Source: Coriolopsis trogii (taxonomy: Eukaryota; Basidiomycota; Agaricomycetes; Polyporales; Polyporaceae). Taken from it: a DNA stretch of 64,000 nucleotides. Each line of letters begins with the position of its first letter. The first letter of the stretch is position 1. The stretch lies in the NCBI GenBank assembly GCA_020543525.1, contig JAHYIO010000042.1, positions 372,001-436,000 of the forward strand, in the 5' to 3' direction. The notes below the pieces were generated by a model. The model did no database searches. It was given only the letters and a program-made list of their open reading frames with translations, and was not told the origin of the DNA. Shown in pieces: positions 58,439-64,000 of this stretch. A program made the position numbers and the translations under genes.

Positions 58439-59534
58439 TGTGAAGTTTGACTGCTGGCGGGCTGGTGAGTAGGAGATGGCCATGTTAGATGTAGTAGGAG
58501 AAGAGGGAATAGGCAGTGGTCGAGGGAAGACTTGCTATTTGAAGGCGCGCGAGGGCGCGCGTCCTCTACCCCAAATAATGCTTCCCGGGCCGGTTTCAAT
58601 CTTTGTTTGTCTCCCAAGGCTACCAAACACTTCATTGTGCTGCCTCGTTCCCAGGAGACAAGTTCCTTTGTTCAGCTGCAGTCCAAGTTGAATGCGTAGT
58701 GTTTCAGCGTAGTCGCAATGGATGCAGCGATCTAGAGTCCTGGCACGCTATCTGTTCCAGTACGAATGGAAGCATCTTGCAATACTCTCTACCATGGGGT
58801 GTGCAAACGCAAGATAGACAAGTTAATAGGCTCATGACTCTGGATCTCGGTATACATACGGCATACAGTACTTAGCCTGAGACGCAATACTCCATGCAAT
58901 ACTACATAGGTCGTACCATCCACCGCTCCCCAGCACTCTGAGCCAGCCGACTCGGGCACAGCAGTTCCCCTCCTTTATGTGACACTATCTGCGGCCGGAC
59001 CCTTCGTCGATGATGCAAACGACATGATATGCCCTGCCAGGACCGGGGTTTCCGACAAACAAGTTGGAAAGAAGATTCAGCACAGCCACCGCCCAGTCGG
59101 GGCCCCTTTCAAGTGCCCCGTTTGCTATCCTTCTCAACGTAAATGGTTCATTGAGTACTAGGTCTATACATACAGGAGTCAAGGTAGCGGACTCCAGGAC
59201 ACATGCAGGAGGAGAACAGATGACGACTCGGAGGATATCCGAGTCTTTGTGAGCGGTTGGCGCTACCGTCCGGGTATCGCACCCGCGTGGACGGGCGCTC
59301 CGCTTCTTGAACAGTCGCCACTACCAAGTCATTGAGCCTCAAGCATCCGCGTCCGCATCTGGCCCACAATAGCACTATGTCCCAGCGTTTATAGATCTTA
59401 ACCAGAACTCTTTCCTCGACATAAGACAACACCGGCGTTTACGGTATGTTCACTTTCTTCCTCCAACCACCCATTTTCCTGCTGCCGCATCTCTCCTACC
59501 TCGGGCTTCTACCACCTCTTCTTCTTTCATCACC
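58439..59534. other. Divergent intergenic region
   Basis: About 1.1 kb shared upstream of the SAP-like gene (minus) and the FunK1 gene (plus). A TATA-like TTTATAG is at about 59388-59394, followed by a pyrimidine-rich leader to the FunK1 ATG. No other gene is seen. Confidence 0.45.
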
Positions 59535-62099
59535 ATGCCTGCCTCATCTTCTAAGAAGATATCAACCCTTGCTCCCCCTGCTACGAATACGACTGGCACT
59601 TCCCCCAATAGGTTAATCAGGAAGAATGCTAACTCTACCATGGACTTCACCCTTGACCAGGCTCGAAGCGAGCTCCGCGACACCATGCGCAACAAAATCA
59701 ACATCGTTACCCCAGCACAGTTCATGAAACACTTCGTCAAAGGCTACTACCCGAAGTCAAAGAAGAACCTTTTCAGCAGCCCTCCGGAGTTTGCGGTTGA
59801 GAAGGACATGTACGAATGGATTGTAAGCGACTTCCCTTCCTGTGCTCATACAACGCTCTAACCAGCGCGTTGATACTGTAGGCTAGTGCAATCAACGACT
59901 CCGACGCCGTCAACAGTCAGCAGTGGTTTTGCGCTTCCACTCCCTTCAAACCAGATCCTCTCGATACGACGAGACAAGTCGTCGACTGCGGCATCTACCC
60001 CAGGGAACACGCACCGGTTGACGAGGGGGACGGTCCACACAGACGCGTGAACTGGTCGCGCATCGACCTTTCCATCGAGTGCAAACTCAACTCGACCGAT
60101 CAAGATCCGTTCGACAACACCACTCCTAGCCTGCAGCCGATCGCAGAAGAGCGAAAGAAGACTCTGGGCCAGATCCTGTCGTATGCCGAGCTCATCTTCA
60201 AGCACCAATACCGCGCGTTCCACTACATGATCCTCTTTCTCGGGCACAAAGCCCGGATCGTGCGCTTCGACCGCTCCGGCATCTTTGCCACCCACAAGTT
60301 CGACTACACAAAGGACGGCGACATCCTGTACAACTTTCTCAAGCAGTACACTCGGTGGAACAATGCCGACCGAGGCCATGATCCCACCGCCACGCGTTTG
60401 GAGCCCGGCAATCCTCTCTGTGAAGCGATGCGCACTTTCGGGAAAGCCAAGGCTATGGAGCACCCCGAGTGTCATAAGCAGAAGGCCTTCAACGCATCTC
60501 TCGACCCCAATTGGCCATGGTATCTGGTCGAGGTTCACATCCGCGAGGAGTCGAAGAAGGCAAAGGGGCGCGGGGGTCGCACACGGCGCCGGAGTATCCG
60601 CACCTTCGTCGTCGGCAAACCTCATTTCGAGGCTGACGGTGTGATTGGTCGCGGGACTCGGGGCTACGTCGCCGTCGAGGTTAAGGACAGGAAGCTCGTT
60701 GGGCCCTTTGTCTACCTCAAGGATGCTTGGCGCGTCGACCATCCCGGTATCGAGCAAGAGGGCGCTGTTCTCACTATTCTGAACGAGAACGGGGTCCGAT
60801 TTGTTCCTCATCTGGTTTGCCACGGGGACATCGACGGTCAGGTGACGCGATCGCAAGACGTCTGGAAGAGCTGCTGTCTCGAGAAACCCCCGCCAGAGTG
60901 CAGTTTGAAGAGACATCAGCACTACCGCCTCGTCGTCGCGGAGGTTGGCAAGCCACTGGAAGAGTTTGACTCTGGCATCGATCTCATGAACGCTCTGTAC
61001 TGCTGCGTTCTAGGTGAGTGATTGCGGTGAGCTTTGGAACGATTCATTGAGCTTATGGTCCATCATAGCACACATGGAGGCATACTTGAAAGCAGGCATC
61101 ATCCATCGAGACATCAGTGCGGGAAACATCCTCCTGTACCCGGCCCCCAATGGCGCCTGGATGGGCCTTCTGAACGACTGGGAGGTGTCGAAGAAAGTCA
61201 ATGCCCAAACAGCTCGTCAGCCTGACAGGACAGTACGTGTTTAATGATCTGGTCGCCAACGCATATGATTGCTCACCGCTGTTCAGGGAACGTGGCAGTT
61301 CATGTCCGCGCACGCACTCAACGATCCTACGAAGGAGATTGTCATCGAGGACGAGCTCGAAGCCATCTTCCACGTCCTCATCTACTATGCGGTACGCTTC
61401 CTTCCGCACAATTGCGAGAAGAATGAAGTACCTCAGTTCTTGTGCGACTACTTTGATGGCTACACCACCAAGGACAAAGAATACCGATGCGGACGTGCGA
61501 AACTCATGGCGATGTGCGACGGGGAGATCGACCTCACGGCTCACAACCCCACACGCTCCTATCTCGAGTTTGTGTTGCCAGACAACAAGAACAAGAGACA
61601 TCCACTCACCGACTTCGTCGACAAACTCCTACGTTCATTCAAAGCTCTGTACGCCGCTGACAAGCCGGCCAAGAAGGACGTGCAAGTTCCCGAAGATGTC
61701 TCTGTACCGGCCACCCAAGACAAGTTTCTTGAGGCGATGCGGGCCATAGGCTACGGTGATCTGTCAAACCAGCCCTCGAGCTCCGAAGCATCCGCTGGTC
61801 CATCGCAAAGCTCTGCAGCTCTTATGACGGACGTCGATAAAGATATCATCTCGTTGAAGGAGCACAAACCCATCCTAGCCCTCTTCGAAGAATTCATCTT
61901 CAACCCAGCTCACAAGTGGCCGAAGAACGACAAGGGCGAAGATCTGCGTGTGAGCAAAGTCAAGCTCGAGTTCGCCCACGATCTTCCCGCCGCCGTGGTC
62001 GAGCCCACACGCACGACGGACTCGAAGAAACGACGCAGCGAAGCGGAGCCAGGCCCCTCTCGGCGTCCGAGCAAGCGAAGCAAGACCAAGAGCCGTTAA
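59535..62099 (+). CDS. FunK1-type fungal protein kinase
   Basis: Protein kinase of the fungal FunK1 group. Exons are 59535-59822, 59882-61013, 61069-61232 and 61287-62099 (introns 59, 55 and 54 bp), 798 residues. A FunK1 N-terminal region precedes the kinase core. The loop at residues 486-493 reads HRDISAGN, with catalytic Asp488 and Asn493 separated as in FunK1. The metal-binding position is DWE (Asp510 in LLNDWEVSK) instead of DFG, also a FunK1 trait. GTWQFMSAHAL and EDELEAIFHVLIYYAVRFLP complete the C-lobe. The tail is Lys/Arg-rich (KKRRSEAEPGPSRRPSKRSK), a likely bipartite nuclear signal. The N-lobe ATP-binding glycine loop is hard to see, so activity cannot be judged. The ATG at 59535 follows a pyrimidine leader. 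These genes expand in number in mushroom-forming fungi; targets are unknown. Confidence 0.88.
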
Positions 62100-62758
62100 G
62101 TGGTATGCGACCATCCCTTCCTCCGCCTACATCCCACTCTCACCGGTCCCGAAACCGCGTCACGCCGTCGCCGCTGAGTCTGCCCTGTCGACGCCTCCAC
62201 TACCTGCCTGCGGGCTATCATGCATCAAGCACGCCTACGCCGTTGAGGGCGACCTTGACATCCTCTGCTGGGACGTCAGGCCCTTCGGTGCCTGTAGCGA
62301 ACGAATCGGCTTACAGGGCGCCCGGGACTTGTGGTTGTGTGCCGATGCATGTCCTCTGTGAATTGTAAATCAACCGAGAGACCGTTTGTAGTGGCACCAT
62401 AGCACGTAGTATACCCCCATGCAACCGTAGATACCCCACTCATCTCGCCTTTGTGCTTTGTATATGATACTTGCTTCTATTTGAGGCCCGACAATGTCTC
62501 TACTCCACTATTGTAGTCGCATCTTGACTAGCTCGAGACACGTCTACCATGACCTCACAACCACTACTTCGGTACTTTCCGCGAGTCTTGTATACATATG
62601 ACAAAACAGAGTATACATCAAGCGAAGTATTACTACGAAACCGTAAAACATATACTACAAGAGCTTAGGGGTATCAATCTAATCGACATACAATTTCGAT
62701 ACGAACACGGGGACGGTCCATCGGACAAGCAGGAAGGCCAGTACCACAGTGGGGTGTG
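62100..62758. other. Convergent 3' intergenic region
   Basis: About 660 bp between the stops of the FunK1 gene (plus) and the hypothetical gene (minus). AT-rich stretches around 62.6 kb probably hold both polyadenylation regions. No gene is seen. Confidence 0.5.
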
Positions 62759-63838
62759 CTATTGCTCGCTCTGTGGCTGTGAGGTCCCCGGATTGCGCGA
62801 TTTGCGGTTCTCCATCACGAGCCGGGCAAACCGCGAGCCCATCTTCTCCCGCTTCGGTATCGTCTCCGTCCTCGAATGCGAGGCTGCACCATCATCAGGG
62901 GAGGTTCGTACTCCCGCAGGGTCCTGCTCCTTGTCGTCGAGACCTGACAGCGTGTGATCTTTCTTCAAAGAGTGCCGAGCCCCATCCTCGTCGTCCTCTC
63001 CCTTCTTCTCCTGGTCATGATGGAGATCGTGCTTATGACCGTGTTTGGGCTTGTGCTTATGCTTGTGCTGGTGTGCGTCATGCCCGTCGCGATCAGGCGT
63101 GACGGTGAGGAAGTTGACCATGAGCTGCCAGAGGTTGTTCCCGCTCATCGCGCTCTCGTCCATGAACACGGCCTGGTCCGCAACCTTCGCCAGCCTCCGC
63201 GCCTCCTCTGTGTCTCGTCTCGACACAATGCTGCTCGGAGGCGGGTGCTCGTCCGCGTCCAGCGCCCACGCCCATGGCCAGCTTCCCTGCGCCGCCAGGC
63301 CCTCCTTCACACCATTCGAGGACGACTCCGGCTTCAGCACCGTGGAACCTTCCCTCTCCGCTCCTGCACCCTCGCCCTCCTTCGATGCATCGACCTCCCC
63401 GGCCTCGAGCAGGTTGGCACAACTTCCCCCAGTGTTAAACAGCGTCTGGAGCTGCGCCATGCGCTTGTCCACGTCCTCGACCGCCCGTTTGTAGTTCTTC
63501 TCCCGCGCCTTCTCGATCGCCTTCACCGTCTTCCCAAACTTCTTTCCAAACTTGGCCGTCCCGTCGATGTACCGCCTCACCGCGAGCTCCGAGAGCTCGC
63601 CGATGAGCTCGGGCGGGAGCCGGAACGCGTCGAGCTCGGGCTCGGGCTCGAGCGCGCGCACGACCCCGTTCGTCGCGACGCGCTCGCGGATCATCGTGTC
63701 CTGCCAGACGAACGCTCATGTCAGAGAACAGAGCACAACGCCCATCGACGACGAAAAACAACGCTAGCACGCACCAGACCGTTCTCGTACACCTCTGGCA
63801 TCCCCGCCCGCCGAATGCCGGGCGCCCCCGCCGACTTG

Positions 63839-63877
<39 letters not shown>

Positions 63878-64000
63878 ACAGAGTCGTGTTGGAGATGGTG
63901 GAAACGCGGACCCCCGACGTCCGACTCGCCCGTCGACTTGCGTCCATCGTCTCCCGCCGCGCCGGACCTCGTTGCCCCAGAAGTAGCGGTAGCGCTCTGG
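62759..64000 (-). CDS. Hypothetical protein, 5' end outside the window
   Basis: A minus-strand gene whose first exon or exons lie beyond 64000. Exon 64000-63775 joins 63700-62759 across a 74-bp GTGCGT...GGCAG intron in phase 0, giving 389 visible residues. Exon 1 encodes HLQHDSVSGSGSGSGSGSGSGSKS in part, from a GAGCCC hexamer repeat. Exon 2 starts DTMIRERVATNGVVRALEPE, then PPELIGELSELAVRRYIDG and GKKFGKTVKAIEKAREKNYKRAVEDVDKR in sections (helical, about residues 115-160), then VADQAVFMDESAMSGNNLWQ and a His/Lys-rich stretch (HQHKHKHKPKHGHKHDLHH). The end is charged and polar. I do not recognise the family. The conserved-looking helical core suggests a real, probably soluble cytosolic or nuclear protein. 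Confidence 0.6.
63839..63877. repeat. GAGCCC hexanucleotide repeat coding Ser-Gly
   Basis: Six GAGCCC units on the plus strand, read on the minus strand as (GGGCTC)n and encoding alternating Ser-Gly in the hypothetical gene. Related hexamers are at 11418-11447 and 16594-16620. Confidence 0.9.

Overview
This window is nuclear DNA from a filamentous basidiomycete, probably an Agaricomycete. The evidence is dense GT-AG introns of about 50-65 bp, a FunK1-type fungal kinase, a basidiomycete-type seven-helix (DUF6534-like) membrane protein, Pho80/PCL-type cyclins and a Nab2-type zinc-finger protein. No rRNA, tRNA, CRISPR or prokaryotic signal was found. Most genes are split, so the coordinates are genomic spans; exons and introns listed in the evidence were worked out by hand from splice sites, phase and protein continuity.

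Layout. About 1-14.6 kb has no gene I can support and ends in a GC-rich repeat-bearing stretch upstream of cyclin gene 1 (14.7-15.8 kb), which is followed by a microsatellite-rich 3' region. 17.6-25.9 kb is again without a recognisable gene. Then come a GNAT acetyltransferase (25.9-27.2 kb, minus), cyclin gene 2 (28.5-29.6 kb), a small hypothetical gene (30.5-30.8 kb), a complete and apparently young MULE DNA transposon (31.5-35.4 kb) and, only 260 bp further on, a Nab2-like poly(A)-RNA-binding gene (35.6-37.8 kb). 39-44 kb holds a hypothetical gene and two non-autonomous terminal-inverted-repeat elements that share the end CATCAGGAAAA. Cyclin gene 3 (45.1-45.9 kb), a small secreted or GPI-type protein gene, a secreted amidase, an intron-riddled membrane protein, two short TIR elements, a SAP-like protein gene, a FunK1 kinase gene and a hypothetical gene cut by the window end fill 45-64 kb.

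How genes relate. This is ordinary eukaryotic gene order, not an operon. The recurring theme is three Pho80/PCL-like cyclin-fold genes on the same strand within 31 kb, which would act with a Pho85-type CDK; two of them share a C-terminal Arg-Ala-Ala-Pro...Val-Trp motif. The rest are unrelated housekeeping, secreted or membrane, and kinase genes. Mobile DNA is concentrated between 31 and 56 kb and is the most interesting part: an intact MULE with a 9-bp target duplication and near-identical TIRs, the CATCAG-ended element family without visible target duplications, and a TA-flanked Tc1/mariner-like MITE.
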